From Podocnemis expansa (taxonomy: Eukaryota > Chordata > Testudines > Podocnemididae): a stretch of 64,000 bases of DNA. The stretch spans positions 9,192,318-9,256,317 of the forward strand of contig ML681981.1 of assembly GCA_007922195.1 (NCBI GenBank), in the 5' to 3' direction. A program made the translations under genes and the position numbers. The notes under the pieces are model-generated. The model was not told where the DNA came from. It searched no databases and saw only the letters and a program-made list of their open reading frames with translations. How positions within the stretch are numbered: position 1 is the first letter of the stretch; each line of letters opens with the position of its first letter. Below are positions 11,134-25,744 of the stretch, piece by piece.

Positions 11134-12842
11134 ATTGTCATTTGTAAGACAGCCTAGGAGGAGACTATGGTTAAAATAGGCTCAGCTCCAACAAAACTTT
11201 AGGCAGACTCTGTGTGTCCCCATGGACAAAATGAATTCTTGTCCTTATCCCATACTTGAGTCATGATGTGGCTCTCAAACAAGGCAGCGCAGCCCATGCT
11301 AACAAGCAGATGGGATCAATTGGCTATGAGTTGCACCGTCTTAGCAGCTGATCAGAGACTGAGCAGTCAAGTCTCCATCTCCTGTGACCTTGGATTTCCA
11401 GATCTTCGGGACTCTGCCCTCATCAAACCTCATTGTTTCACTGTAGCATTGTGTTCTTGGGCAAAACAGTTCAAACCATTCTCTTATCCAAGCTGGGATG
11501 TCAGAAGCAGCGAGTGCAATGTAACTACAATTTTCATACAGAGTGAGAACAAAACTTCCCAGCTTTGCTTGTGTTTTTTACATGTAAAATTCTTTACACT
11601 ATTTACTAATAACACAGCAATAAAATCTGCTTCCCCTGAACAGTACACACACACACTCCCAGGCTAGAATTTGGGTGCAATAAGTAATTTAGTTTTAATC
11701 CAATCTTTGGTGTACACTGTATGAAATATTGCTGAGGATCAGCCACTATAGATTTGAAATCCTGTATTTCTTCTTTCTTAACTGATTGAAACTAGATGTC
11801 AAATCAAGAGGCAACAGCTGGCGTGGTGATGAAGGCAGTAAGGTGTTGTGAGACAAAAAGTCCTTCATGTGAAAAATCATTACTTTTTTGAGTTAAGTGT
11901 TTATGAAACATTATTAGAAGAGCGAAACTATTTCCATGCTGGACCACTGTATCTACACTAGGCATATTCTGTGCCTGCCGTAGACTTGCCATAGCAATAA
12001 AGTCAGTCACCAAACCCCAGAGTTTGCATTTAAGTTTTGTTCTGCTTTTAGTGAAACAAGAATAAAATTCCTTCTTGTAAATTAATCAGTGTTGTTTCTT
12101 GAAGCGTTTTCCTCTTTTTTCTTCCCCCATAGACAATCAAATAATAAGGAATATTGTATGATAAAAGCCTGCAAGTGAATGGATGTGTGGCTGACGCCAG
12201 CATGGCTGGCATATTTGGAATTGATTTGGGGAACCTCCAGAAACAAAAGCATGAGTGTCCTCAGCTTGAGTTAAAGGCTGTTTCTGTAAAAGACCTGTAT
12301 GTTTGGCAGAACAGCGATATAACGCAGCTGTAACCCAAAGTGCATCTCACTGTTCATTCCTTCATGTTCAATGATAGGATCACCATATCAGGGGCTGAAC
12401 CACAGAGCCAAAAGTTTGAGTTTCCACAGTCTGAGTGAGTGAGTCAGAGGCTCTAGCACTGGCATCTTCTGTGGACTGGACACTAAGGGCAACACAACAC
12501 ACATGCTGACCTGTGGGCTACCGATGCATCTTTTTTCTTTCACAGTTTAAACATCTACATCTTTATAGAACAATTTATCACTCCCAAAGGCTGCTGACAT
12601 GTGTAAGTTAATAAAGAAATACATAGTTCAAAGGAGGAAAAATATATGATGATCTCCTCCTCTTCTGTCTCTCTTTTCACCACCTTTGTCTTGTCAAACT
12701 TCATGTTGAATTTACAGCGTATATTCTCAGAATGCAGCCTCTGCACTACAGAACCAATGGGATGCTTGGGTGTCCTCTAGTGGTTGATTTAACACACGAC
12801 TGTTTAAAAAGAGTATAACAAACCAGGAGTCCTGTTGCTAAG

Positions 12843-13145
12843 TTCCAAAGGGGCAGCAGTGTTAGTCTAGTTCAGTAAAACAAGCAAGGAGTCCTGTGGC
12901 ACTTGAAGACTAACAAATTTGTTTATTGCATGAGCTTTCATGGGAGAAAAATCCTGCTTTATCAGATGCTTTGAGGTGGGATTTTCTCCCACGAAAGCTC
13001 ATGCAATAAATTTGTTAGTCTTTAAGTTCTACAGCACTTCTTGTTTGTTTTGAGGAGTCCCTGTGGCACTTTTAGAGACTAAGATTTATTTATAACATGA
13101 GCTTTCATGGGAGAAAAATCCCACTTCATCAGGCACTTTGAAGAT
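12843..13145. repeat. Penelope-like element tails, inverted pair plus an extra single arm
   Basis: At 12843-13050 there are two inverted tails, starting TTCCAAAGGGGCAGCAGTG and meeting near 12975. A third partial tail (13055-13145) starts AGGAGTCCCTGTGGCAC and ends at the TTTGAAGATGGGG turn. The solo LTR begins 59 bases further on. Confidence 0.75.
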
Positions 13146-13203
13146 GGGGAACTTAAAAGGAATATATTACACATATCTTGCTGGACGAACTATCTACTGT
13201 AAG

Positions 13204-13975
13204 TGTAACCCATGTGCCTAAATAGGTGCAATCTCTTTTAGGGACCCTTATGGCTGGGTTACGTTGCTGGGCAGATTTTGCACCCCAGAAACCAGAAACT
13301 TCTGGTAAGAGGGTGAGGAAGCACACTGAGCATGCCCCACAAGTTTTATTGTTGAGCTGGAGTTGCATACCCAGGGAGAAGCCTGAGAAGAGAAGCCTGG
13401 AGAGGAGCAAACGGAGAGCTGCAGAGGACATTGGCTAAGGGACTCAGTGAAAGGAGCTGAGCAGGAGTGGACTGCAGGATGTTTTCTCTCAGCTTTGGAC
13501 TGCTTTGCAGGGGAGTTGTCTGCGGTGGAACTGAGAGCTGGATGGCCAGTGACTTGATTGCATGGTGCTGGCTGCACAGGAGGAAGAAAGGACTGCATGG
13601 CATCTGCCTGAAGATTCCTGCAGCTAGAGAGGATGAGGATTGCTTTCATTCTGCATTCAAGCCCCAAGGACTTAAAAGACTGCAACTGAGATAAGGGTGA
13701 CTCCACCTGAACTTTGGGACGCTTGGGTTTCTTACTGTTTTGTTTAAAAGTATTATGGTTCTTTAGGATAAGGTGTGTTTAGTTAATAATAAAGTTCATT
13801 GTTACTTTTCTGTTGAGTAATAGTTTAATGTGGGATGGAAACTCTGAGCAGTCTTTGCTGTGAGTCCTTTTAACAACTGGATCCTGGCTCTCCAGTTGCT
13901 TTCATCAGGGGTTTTCTCTGTGAGGCACTGGAGAGGGGCAATTGAATGAATTTGAGCCCACCCTAGCAGGTTACA
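13204..13975. mobile_element. Solo LTR with 4-bp target duplication
   Basis: It starts TGTAACC and ends GGTTACA, the inverted TG...CA ends of an LTR. It is flanked by the 4-bp duplication TAAG (13200-13203 and 13976-13979). An AATAAA lies near 13788, as expected for the R region in plus orientation. No internal coding region is next to it, so it is a solo LTR left by recombination. A second, interrupted copy is at 51142-53549. The class (gypsy or endogenous retrovirus) cannot be told from an LTR alone. Confidence 0.8.
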
Positions 13976-14765
13976 TAAGCTTGCTATATTTTTTAACCTT
14001 ACTACTCGTGTGTGCGTGTGTGTCTTAATTATTGTTAAAATTGTCATTGGTCCTAGGCCAGACTCTTTCCTCAGTGACAGCTGTGCAGCCTTTGTGATGA
14101 TGCATAGGTGTCTATTTGATCCACTAGTTGCATCTCTCTCAGTTTTATGTGATAAATTAATCAGAACAGCCTGTAAACCCACACATAAAGAACTCAAACT
14201 ATTATATTCAGTCAAACAAAAAGAAAAGTTCTTTATATTACTGTATCTATAATTTTTTTTAAATCAATACATTAGAAGGTCTGACATTTGCAATTAGTCT
14301 GTTTAGAATAAGGTTACTTATTTCTCAACAGTCTGAAAATTATAGTTAGGATTAGGAAGTCTGTAGTTTCACTGGCCAATACCGGTCCAACTACCTGCAA
14401 TATTTTTAGGGTGATACTCTGACAGGAGAGACATGGCCTTCTGGGGCAGGTAGTTCCCATTTCCTGGGATGGTTGTTCATTATGCAAGGACAAGGAAAAC
14501 AAATATCCCTTCTGGCAGCAGTGTGGAATGTGCAGAGGTAATTCAAGTTCCACTCATTTCAATTTTTGCTATGTAACCACAAAGTCCCAATTTTCTCTGC
14601 CAAATCTCTTTACAGGACTGCAGAAAGAAGGGTAATGGGTGGGCCCAAATTAAAATGTACTAACCTGCAATTGGGTTTTATGGTCTGGGTGACCCTGATA
14701 ATCGGATAAGGCTGGTTCAGACACTCCTTTATGTCCCCCACTTCTGCTTTATTGTGGTAAATACT

Positions 14766-14832
14766 GATGGGTAGTCATGTTAGTCTAGTTCATCAAAACA
14801 AGCAAGGACTCATGCAGCACTTAAAGACTAAG
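14766..14832 (-). repeat. Penelope-like element tail fragment
   Basis: The stretch GTTAGTCTAGTTCATCAAAA followed by CAAGCAAGGACTC and CACTTAAAGACTAA is the reverse complement of the last ~65 bases of the tail seen elsewhere in the window. Confidence 0.65.
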
Positions 14833-17800
14833 GAATGGGGGACAGACGTTCCAAGAGTTAATGACTGGAGCATAACTTCTGAATATTACCAAACAATATT
14901 CAGTTATTAAATAACTCATCATGTCACTGAATGCATCTTTTATTGTCAGAAATTGTGACCAGAAATCAGATAGCTTTCCTAAAAACTCTTGTACAGATTT
15001 AACTAAGATTTGGAAAATTAGCATCCTAAAGCAACAACCTCCCTTTGTCTTGTGATCATTTATTACATTTTAATGATGCGGCCTAGACAAACTAACTGAC
15101 CTTCTTATAAATCTTCCATGACATCAGAAGATAATTGCTTTGTGTTTTTCCTTAAAGAATGTGTCAGCGGTCATCTATCACTTTACTTGTTTACAGTGGA
15201 AATACTAGTTTTGTTTTGCAGAATCCAATACATAAATGATTCTTGCCATGAGCCTCACTCCTTGCTTAAAGTTGTGCCAGCATTCTCTTTTGAAAACTCA
15301 ATTTTAAAGGGTTTATGTACCTAGGTAATAAAAATGTGTTCCTGACAGAAAACTGGGCTAGATAATGTTCTTTTAGATGGTAGGCATTTCAGCAAAACAA
15401 CTCTAATTTGAATTGATCAATTATAAATTAGCATGCAGCACTTTTACCTTTTTGGTTTTTAGAACTCTCTCTCTCAAACACAGCACTGCATTTTAAAATT
15501 AATTTTTGCAGGCTCTTTTTCCATAATCTAGACTAATGCCTATGGGTGTTTCAAGGGGGAAAATATGAGCAAGAGCCAAATCATCCCCTACATGGGGAAA
15601 AACTTCTAGGTGAGGTAGGAATCCTTGGTTTGTCATGTAATGTTTCTGTATGTTGTCAGACAGCTGCCACAGCCCATTCTTATAGTAGATGATATAGAGC
15701 TCTGTGTAGAGGACTTTGCTAAAACCCTTCTGAGTGGTAGAAATATTAACTATGCTCACTCATATTGTTCAGTTTATATAATGCTATATGCCTGACTCCT
15801 GCACAGAGTAGATGGATGTACAATGTTGCTGGAGCAAAATGCTACCATTTTACAAATCACTTTCACAGGTGCAAATGACTTACACAAAGTGTGAGTGCCT
15901 GGAGAATATCATCTTGTGCGTTCAGTAAAGACATGCACTACTTAAATTAAACTGTATTCAGTCCTCATTCCAGAAGTAGTCGCAGGCAGAGCTCAGCAGA
16001 CCTGAAAGCACTCCACTCTGGCATATGCAATAATGAGGTGGCCACTACTGCTGCCTAAGGGACAGTGCTTTATGGTCAACATGCTTTTATCACTTGTGGA
16101 CCTTGACCCAACAGAAATGCATATCTAACCTTCCCAAAGTGCTATAGCAAAAATATGTCCTTCAGACATTTCCTATTAACTGATACCTTCACCCCTCTGA
16201 GTAATTTCAGCATGGCCACAATCTTGCATGCACACAAACGAGTCAGACAGAATCCCAAGTGCTTTCAAATCCACCTCTTTCCTTTCAGTCAAATAACCTG
16301 CATAGGCACACTTTTGGAAGATGAACAACGTACTCACTAGACCTTTGTGAAAAAAAACCCTTGGCACCGGTAAATGATCTAATTTTTGTTATAAATAAAA
16401 AACATCTTGCACTCTTGGCTCACATTTGTTATCTTGATTTTCTGGGGAATGAAAATAATAGGTAGCTTTTGTAGCTGATGTATAGGCCTCTAGGTGCCTG
16501 ACACACTACTGCAATGATTTTTGTACAAAATATGTCACATGGGGTATCATTTGAAAACTAATAACACACTGGTCAATAACATCATAGTAAAATATGTGTA
16601 ACAATGCTGCTTGGGAAATTATGGATATTCACTAATATGATGCTTGAAAGTCTGTGACTAAAAGATATTTAAGTCAGGCTTGTCAGAGGAGTGGATAACC
16701 AGTTCTCTGTCGTCCGCCCCCCCCGGCCACCCCAGGAGAAAGGCTGACATCTCAAACCAGGTGTGGCCAAATTCAAAAGGCCATTCATTGTATAAGAGCT
16801 TGCAGCAGGAAGAAATAATGTATACAGTAGTAACTAGCAGTAGTAGGAGGAGCTCATCTTTCAGACCTTAGGGCCCCTTTCCTCAGCATGAACTAATTAA
16901 CTTCATCTGGGGGTACCTTTCAGTAGAATGCATTTCAGTGGTTCACAAATTATCAAGAAAGGAGCAGCAACCACTCAGCTATGTTTCACTTTAAGGAGAC
17001 AAAGAAATGAAGCATATTTGCTTCCTGTGAGGACTCCTGGCCAAATTGGCCAGTGAATAGCGAGAAAGAAGACTGGGAGGTTAAAAACTATCTTGAAGAA
17101 AGACTGTAGCTTGCTAAATTAAGTTTTAGCCTTTTAGTTGCTTGTAGCTCTCTCTCACTTTAGCTCTTCTATTTGGTATCATTTAAGCCATACTCTTTCA
17201 TTCCTAAACTTGTTTTGCTTTCATTATAAATTATATATATTATGAGTGCCTAGTAAGTTCAGAGAAGTGTGTGCTTCTTAAGCTGACAAGTTAGAAATAT
17301 TATACTGCCACTGTGGGGCTTCTTATTACTTACAATAACTTAATCACTTCTTTTGCAAGAATAGAGTAAGAGGGACTGGTTGCTGCCATAGGACAATTTT
17401 GGGATGAGTGTGGGGCTGGAAGGGTTTTCAGCTCAGCTTGCAAGGAATAAGCAAGATGAGCAAAGCTAGGCAGTCTGGTGAGCTGCTGAGAAAACACTGA
17501 GGTTTACCAGGGAGATATTGAGTAGCCCTCTTACTGGCCTGGTTGAACCCCAAAACATTATGATGTGTATGCAAGGAATTGAATTATAGAACAAGACAAT
17601 GATTTCAATGAACAAAGCTCCTGTCCAGGAGACTCTCTGGAGGATTGGTCTTTGTCCATGATAACAATCCATATGCCAGCATCCCACATCTGCCTTCGGG
17701 TCCAAGGCAAATGTCTGGATGCCAGGGGAATGGACAGGGCTTCCTTGTGCCATGGTTATCCATAGCTGGCAAAGTGACCCTGGGCATTCAGGCATAAATT

Positions 17801-20800
17801 AATGCAGTCTTCAGGCCACTTTAACTTGTGCCAGAACCTAGATGAGCCACTTTTGCCTACTCCTCCAGTCTCCTGTCTAGCATGGCTTGGTCAGACCAGA
17901 AAAGCTGGCAACACATTCACTGGCATTGTCCAAATTGAATAGATTTGTTTTATTAGTAAAATATATTTTGTTGGCTATTAAAACAGCTCTTTCTATTGTT
18001 TCATCCTTTAGGAACAGTGTTCTTCTAATGGAAAGTCCTTTACAGAAAATCTTGGTTGACGTCTTGCAGATTAGCCACTGGCAGAGTTTGTTGGTCAGCA
18101 AGGTGCTGTTGTTAGTCTGTCTTGTGGTATGACAGAATCAATGCTACTAATCACGTTATCTTTATCTTTTTCATTATTCCTTGGAAGTTTTTCAGATAAG
18201 AAAGGACAAGAGAATTAATAGGCTGAAAAGCAGAATTTGCTGAGTAAAGGGAGTTTCGAGCAAGTCCTTCCACAGCATGATGGAAATCGGGTCCAGTCAG
18301 CTGTTGCTGCCACTGCTCTTATGATATTCAATACATTTGTGGTCTAATTTTGATTTTTGAAAATATGGCCATTTACTCTTCTGTTATCCATTACAAACAG
18401 TTGAATATTTGTCCTGTCAGACAACAATGTTAGCTACATTGTAGAATATAGGCTGTTCCTGAGCAACTTGAAGAAATCTAATAGAAGCCATTGCAGTGAT
18501 GGGAAGAATACTGTTCCATAAAGAAGAGACACTGTGGGAGTTTTGTGAAGTGGGAGAGATGAACTAATACATTGTGGAAAAGGCAGAGAGAGAGACTAAT
18601 TGAACATGGAGTGAAGAAAGGAAGAGTCACTAGTGATCAAACCAAGTCTGCCGATTCCCTTTTTCTTATGTTTCCAGCTCCAGTTTTGATGGATGTCCTG
18701 CTGCTTCATTTTCTTCTCTTATTCCACTGCTTCTCCAGGCTCAACCTAGTGCTTAGGTTAGCTAATAAGACTAAAACTGCTATGCTTTTCTTTTTCCCTT
18801 CGGCCCACTATTAGTCTGGGGATACTCAGCGCCAGTCTTGAGAGACTATCCCTCACAATCCACTTATTTACACATTTGCTGCTGCAGCAGATGGCTTTAG
18901 ATGGAAACTCTATTGGTGTTAAGAGGAGGCATAGTTTAGAGTTTGTGATGGTTGACAGCATCAGACCCAATGGCTCTAGAAGAGTGGTGGAAGGCATGTA
19001 TATTAGTTCCAGGATCAGCAAGTTCTTGTTTTATAGGTAATTCTGCCAGGGCTCTCCAGGTTCATTAAGTCACATGAGGTCAAAAAAGGAGCTTACCATA
19101 CCAGTTAAAAGCATTCCTTTAGGCAGACAGGGGCAGCTGAAAGGGAGTTGGGAGAGGAATTGGAAGTGAATTCAGCCGATTTACATCTGTGTGCCACAAC
19201 ACCAGAGAAGTGTGGGTGTTATGGAAAAGTGTACCCAGGCAAAGCCAAGGGCCCCTGCCACTTGAACAACTGGGCAAGGGGGTTCAGGTGGGGTGACCCC
19301 ACCCAAGCAGGGGGACCACAGAGATTAAAAGACTCAAGTCAGGAGGCCACAAAAACCATCCCTGGTTCCAGGGAGCAGACCATGAGCAGTGGGGCCAAGA
19401 AGAGGTGATCCTGGGAAGGTAGTAGCATTCCTGGACTCGGCAGGCAGAGGGTGCTACTTGTAGGGTCCCTGGGTTGTGGCCTCCCCATTTCCCCCACCCA
19501 GCCAAATAGGAGAGAAATCCCAATGAGGAGGCCAGAATGGACGAGCACCAGAAAAGGGCCCCCCATCTTGAGGAACTGGGAGGAAGAAGCCATACCATAG
19601 CAAGCCGCAAAGTAGAAGCATGGGACCCACTGAGGCAGAAAAGATCCCAGAGCACCACACCTGGATGAGGGTTTTGGTCCCTTGGCATTACTGTGAATAC
19701 TCCTTGAAGTCCATATATCACTAGGAAGTTTGTACATAGTCTAGCTACTAGAGTAAAACATTCTGATAGCTGATCAGTGAAAATGGCAGTAAAAGTATTT
19801 TCTGTATATTTTGGCCTTAGTGAAAATGATTATCTAAGAAAATGCTTCATTAAAAGTATTTTAAATTATTCTGTCCTCCTAACATCAAGATCAGCAATAT
19901 TGCTCATCACAAATGTTCAGGAACAAAGTTTTTTAAATCATTAGTGCAGGTAAGATTCTGTAGGAGAATTTATAATATTGTGTTCATTGTATTTTTCCTG
20001 TTTATAGTTTGTATCATTCTTTTTCTTTATTATATTTATATTGAAGTCTCTCCCTTTCCTTTGCTTGTCACAAAGAGTTAAAAGCTATAAGAGAATTTAA
20101 GAGCTTTTTTAGTAATTTGGCACATCAGCTTTATCCTGGCTATTACCTAGCTGCATCAAGATATTAATGTAGTCATCTCTCTTTAGTCTCAATGAATTGC
20201 GATAAAAATGTCAAACAATTAGATTATATTGGCCAACATAGCCCTGTTTGATTGAGTATAGATGTAGGCCATGTCCCTTGAATCATCCTGATGGAGAGGA
20301 GAAGGGCTGGAAGAACTCCACTGTAAATTTATTCAATATGCTACACTATTTAGGTTTCTACTATCAGTAACACTGATAACTAAAATATGCTAAATAGGTG
20401 TTCTCAGGCTGAATAAAACTCAATGTCATTCAAGGCAAACAAAACTGATTGCGGCAGGAGGAAAAACCTGCCAAACCACAACAGATTATGACATGATAGG
20501 TCAAGTTAAGCAAGCAGTAAATAGCTCACAGCTACAAATTTACAGATAATACATACATTGCACACATTTGATCTTTAGCACCTGAGCTAAAGAAGAAACT
20601 CTGTTAGCTGTAGGCCTATTAGCACTTATATCCCCTCTCACTCAGTTACCAGAGTAAGTGGCACATATACATTCTAGCCATTACTATACACAGCTTATAG
20701 ATAATTGATGTGGATATTTAGTTATGAACCATAAAGCTGGATAATGTGTTTTTACTGCAAGAGAAGAAAGAATGACATTTTCAGAATGCCTCCCTTTTCT

Positions 20801-23800
20801 GCATGCTCAAAATGAGTGTGTACCCTAGTTCCTATGGAAATTGGGTATCACATACAGATATCTATATGAGCATCCACATGGAATGCTTGTGCACATAACC
20901 GTTCTATTTGCACACAGAACATGGTTTGATTCCTCAAGGAATAAAGTTATTGAAGAAACTGTCATTTCAGTGACTTATTTAGGAGCTGACAAAGCACTCG
21001 GTACAGTCAGTCAGGACACAAAATTCAGAGAGTTCATGCCCCCAAAGCTCTACACAAGACAGACACATAAGAGAACCATCATAACAGGAATGATTGTTAA
21101 CCTGACCCCCCTTCTGCTTCAAGTGTAAGGTGAATTTCTTTGAATCGCCTTCTCAGATAGAAGCATATAAGATGTTATACGTATTTTAAAACAAAGCCAA
21201 AACCCATACTCAAATACGAAACTCCACTGCACACAAACTTCCCATTTGTAGAGAAGGAGAGAAAGCATGAACCCTATATGATAGATACTTGTTATATTGC
21301 TTAATGCAATACTGGACAATGCACAGAGACAACCATGGTGATGGCTCTATCAAAAGGGCTATGGTCAGGATAACAACTCCCATTCTACTTTAGAAGCTAT
21401 CCCTCCAAGTCAGAATAGAGAGTTATCAGCAGGAACAGATGGGAGGATTTTGTATTATGCATGTTTGATAAATAGAGGACTTCATTGTACAGTACTATAA
21501 ATCTGACCGCATTCACAAGCAATAAATTCACACAAACTCACACACCGTTAAAGAAAAAGGCATATATTTCTTACACGATAATGGGCCTGGTTCAAAATTC
21601 ATAGTGGCTAATGACTTCAGTGGACTTACCTCTCACTTAAGCCAGAGATCTCAGAATGCTCCTGGGTCATCACCTAAGAGCTAAAAACATACAATGGGTT
21701 AAGCAGTTCTATAAAATATATCTTTGAAACTTTTCCTTTAGACAGTAGTGGGTTTTTTTTTTTTGGTGTGTCCTTAAAATAATCCAAGCAAAGGAAAACA
21801 CAAAACAAAACAAAAAAATTAAATAAAAATACACACCTCAGTAGAAAGGTGTTTCGGTTGCAGGACACTGATTAATGTATTAAATAAGCCCCACTTTAAA
21901 GGCCAATTATAGAGGTATTTATTCCCAAAAGAAAGCAAACACAAAGTTCTAATTAGCACTGCATTACTGAAGATTTCTGGAAAGGCTTTTCATCCATGCT
22001 GACTTCTGGCCTTTCCTAATAATTTGAAATGGTAAACGCCAAGCTCAAGAACATTAAACAAAATGATAGGACATGACCTTCCAATTTGAAAAAAGAATAT
22101 ATTCTTGTAGTTAAGCAGTGATCTCATTTTCAGTTTCACCTTGCAGTTTTCTGCCCTCTTCTGCCATCGCGTGTCAGGCCCAAGCAATATATGAAATATA
22201 GGAAAAATAACTCATGTTAAAAATTCAATGATAAATAGCTAGATTCCTGAATGTTTTACTTATCAATGAACACTGCCACCAAATGGAAAACATGCCTAAA
22301 AAGAGGAGCTTATCTTTTCAAACATTTCAAAAAGCTAACAAAATAAAAATGCTGTAAAATCTAGTTATCAATGATATTTATTCTATTGAGGTGGCCACCC
22401 AGACATTTTAAGGCTTTAAAACTATTTGCTGTTTTAATCTTCTTCCATTTTCTCTTATGAAATTACTTATGAAGGACTTTTACTTCTAAAAAGAATTTTT
22501 ATTTTGTTAGCTATCAGTATAAAACCAAAACGTATCACAGCCCTCTCACATGTATATTTTTCTTACAGTGTACATATACCTGGTGTGCATGCAATGGGAG
22601 AATACATTCCAGACCAGCTGTATCAATGCTCTCATAGTACTGATGTTTATTTTTAAGGTGTGTTACTTACATAGCAAACATAGATTTTACATCCCTCACA
22701 GTCTATCAAAAGTCAACATTGTTGCATCTGGGTGAAGGATTAAGATCATTTGTATGCATTCACCCTTTCCTTTCTCCCCAGTGAGCTCTACAGGGTTCAA
22801 TCTTCACTGAAAATTGTTATTATTAACATTTTAGGTGGCAATGAGGAAGACTTTCACACCAGCTCAACTTGTCTTTGCAATAGGTTGGCTTTCAGGGTAC
22901 AGAAAATTGGGAATACATTTAGTGATGCTGATGTACATAGCCACCTGGGCAAGTCTTTGGCTAACTAAGCGTGTTTCTTGAAACTGGTTCTGGGAGACCC
23001 ATGCCAAACCCATCTGATTCCTATGAAACACCAGGATTAAATATTTGATGAAAAATATAGAGCATTCAAGCTGCCACTTTCTGAGTTCATGACATTTCTT
23101 TGAACATGAGGTGTTTCAGAAGACATTTTTGGCGAACATCATTTTTCACTGTCTAAATACCTGCAAAAATGTAAACAGTTTTTCACATTTCATTTTGAAT
23201 GGTGAGCTGGGAGTAGGTTGCATGACTGAAGTTGACACTTTTATGTCTATAAATCATTCACCTCATGGGGCACGTACTGTGGACACTGTGCAAATTTTCA
23301 AATGAAAGTGTAATATGGATTATTAGTCCAATACAATTCGTTAGTGCATTTGGTAGATTACAATGGTTGATTCAATGTTTTGTTTACAAATGTTGGAAAC
23401 TACTGCTTTCCATGCTTCTTAGGTGCTTAGGGTTCAGTCTTCAAAAGGTTAGTCTTGGTGCAGCTCCAGAAAGAAGCTCTCCTGCTCTTGAACTGGCATA
23501 ACAGAGCAGTCTTAAGGATGCTCTAAATTATATGGGCTGCAATGACTCTTGGAGTCAGCTGAGGATTTGTGGGTATGCTGTGTCCCACCTCCTAAAAGTG
23601 GAGAGTACACTGGAGTAGGAAGATACCCTACCTCAGGTAAATATTTGGCTGCTATATTATGGCAGTTTTCTAATGACAGTACAAAGCAGCAAGATCAAGG
23701 ACTGCAATTAAGTGCCTTGTTTTTGTTATATCCTTCCATAGCTAACTGGATGCATTTCTTCATTATGATTCATTTAGAGCTATGTAGTTTTGTCACACTA

Positions 23801-24805
23801 CTCTTGGACAGCTACCTACCACTCAAATTATGTTCTTGTGCTGTAATATTATAAATAAATTCAACATGAATTTTTTTTCTCCTCACATTCTTTAGGGTTA
23901 CATAAATTTCAGCAGAGCAATTTTTTTCATGCTCAAATATATTATGGAATGTCATTTCTGTTATAAAAGCTAATTGATAATGTGATTTGTTATGTTGCTC
24001 AGACATAATTCAGAAAGTTATTTTAAAGCCTTTGATACATGGAATAGCACTAACTGTTTAATATTTCTTGTATGAATGGACACAGCTTAAGGTAAAAAAT
24101 GTGGTGGCATGCAGATGAAATATTTCCAGAAGCTTTTATTCTTGTTGTTTGGGCTTGTGCCAATGTCTTTCTAGCGGAAAGCTCATATTTCTAAGAGGCT
24201 TCTCCTCAAATTTATTCCTCGGTCATTAGTTAGCCTTTTCTTTTCCCTTTGGTGGCTGAAAAAAATAATTTGAAAAAATTAAGAGCTTGCAACCAAATAT
24301 TAAAGTATGTTTTCCAGTAATCCTGTGAACAAGCCTTCAAACAAAACAGGGCCATCAAGAAATGCTTTTGGTTAAGATTATTTATAACACAGTTATAAGC
24401 ATGGGAAGGTGCACTGATGAAAATGCTATATTTGCATACACCTAATAATAGGTGTAGTATAATCTTATCAGAATATCATTACGTGTGACTGTTTCCATTG
24501 TAGATATCCCTGTCCAGTACTTTTTTCTATACAATGTGATAATGGAGCTCAGGGCTAACTCAGTTTCTATACTTGCACTTGAACAGTTTGGTGGAAAAGA
24601 TTAAATTCACTCTTTATGTTGAAGGATGTAGTCCCTAAAAATGGGACCCCACTTCAGTTCCCCTCATAGTTCTCCAATCAATCCACTTGCCACCAGGAGC
24701 TTTAAAAATCACCTTTCCCCTCTGGGGGTGTAATACATTAAGTCCCCTCAAAATAAGCATCCAATTCCTTCAGCTCTTGCAAGTTCAAACCTTCTTCCCC
24801 TCAGG
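14833..24805. other. Intergenic DNA, no gene found
   Basis: About 10 kb of AT-rich sequence. I see no exon chain, RNA gene or known domain. Open frames here (for example 15499-15759 minus and 20841-21128 plus) match nothing I recognise and lack splice context. 16500-17560 and 19100-19730 have the look of old LTR-type repeats, but I found no ends or duplications to prove it. Confidence 0.6.
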
Positions 24806-25075
24806 GCAGGGGCGTTGCTGCCACTGGACCCCCAGGGCTCATGGCCTGCACCTGGGCTGGCTGGCCATGCTCAGTCAGCAGGGGGGCCACTGGCTGGCAG
24901 TGACTGGAGGCGTAACTGGCTCTGGGTTGGGGCTGCCTGCCTCTTGCCTGCAGTGGCGGGGGCTGGATCCAGCTCTGGGATGCCTGCCACTCGCCAGCAG
25001 CAGTTGCAGCTGGATTGGACTCTGGGGCAGGGCAGACGGTGGAGCCTAGTTTTTTTTGGTTTTTTTTTTTTTTTA
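24806..25075. repeat. GC-rich fragment, probably a truncated hAT element
   Basis: It opens with CAGGGGCGTTGCTGCC, close to the hAT end at 10089 (CAGAGGCGTCGCTGG), followed by a G+C-rich interior. It ends in a run of T with GG interruptions (25049-25075). No matching right end was found, so it is incomplete or has diverged. Confidence 0.45.
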
Positions 25076-25744
25076 GGGAAGCAATGCCCCTGCCTCAAAG
25101 CTTCCTTGTTTCAGGCTTCAGGCTCTGATTTTCTTGTGGCTCCCCAGTTCCTTTCATGCAGGTATACTCTGCCAGTCCCATTCTGACTTCTTGTTCCTCT
25201 TTGGGTCTTTTCTTCCTAGCCCTGATCAATGGGCTGGCTCAAACTCTTTCTTCGCTTGAGGCAAGGTCTCCCTAGCTATCTTTGCTTTGGATATGCCCAA
25301 ACCCTGCAGGTTTCCCTAGCCCCCCATTATCCTGATGGTGATTCCCCTCCCTGTAGGTCTCTCCTGACTCTAGAATGTCATGAATAAAGAACATTCATTT
25401 TTAATTCTCACCACATGGTCACATGACTTAGGTGCCACACGCCCATTTTCAACTTTGCTTGATGATCCTTCCTTGAACTTAAAACGAGCTATGACTTGGA
25501 ACAGAAGGGGTTGGCCCCGACCCCCTACTGGGGAAAGCTCACCCTCTTAGACTTCAGCAGACCTTTCTGTAGAATGGTAGGTGCTAAATATGTGAAAATT
25601 CTTAAGATTGATCAGATAGAGAAGTGATGTCAAGATTTATTTGGCTTGCTCCAAGTTAAGATTCTCTGGGCCTATCTATTGTACAGCCACGTTAAATGCA
25701 GCTAGGCTTTGCCCATCTTACACAGTTATTGCTAGCACCATTCT

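Noticed and set aside
13153..13706. Open frames of 152 and 92 codons
   Set aside because: They run through a solo LTR with defined ends and duplication; no coding motif.
15499..15759. 86-codon minus-strand frame
   Set aside because: No recognised motif, no splice sites fitting a chain, no neighbours.
20841..21128. 95-codon plus-strand frame
   Set aside because: Unremarkable composition and no similarity I can name; isolated in intergenic DNA.
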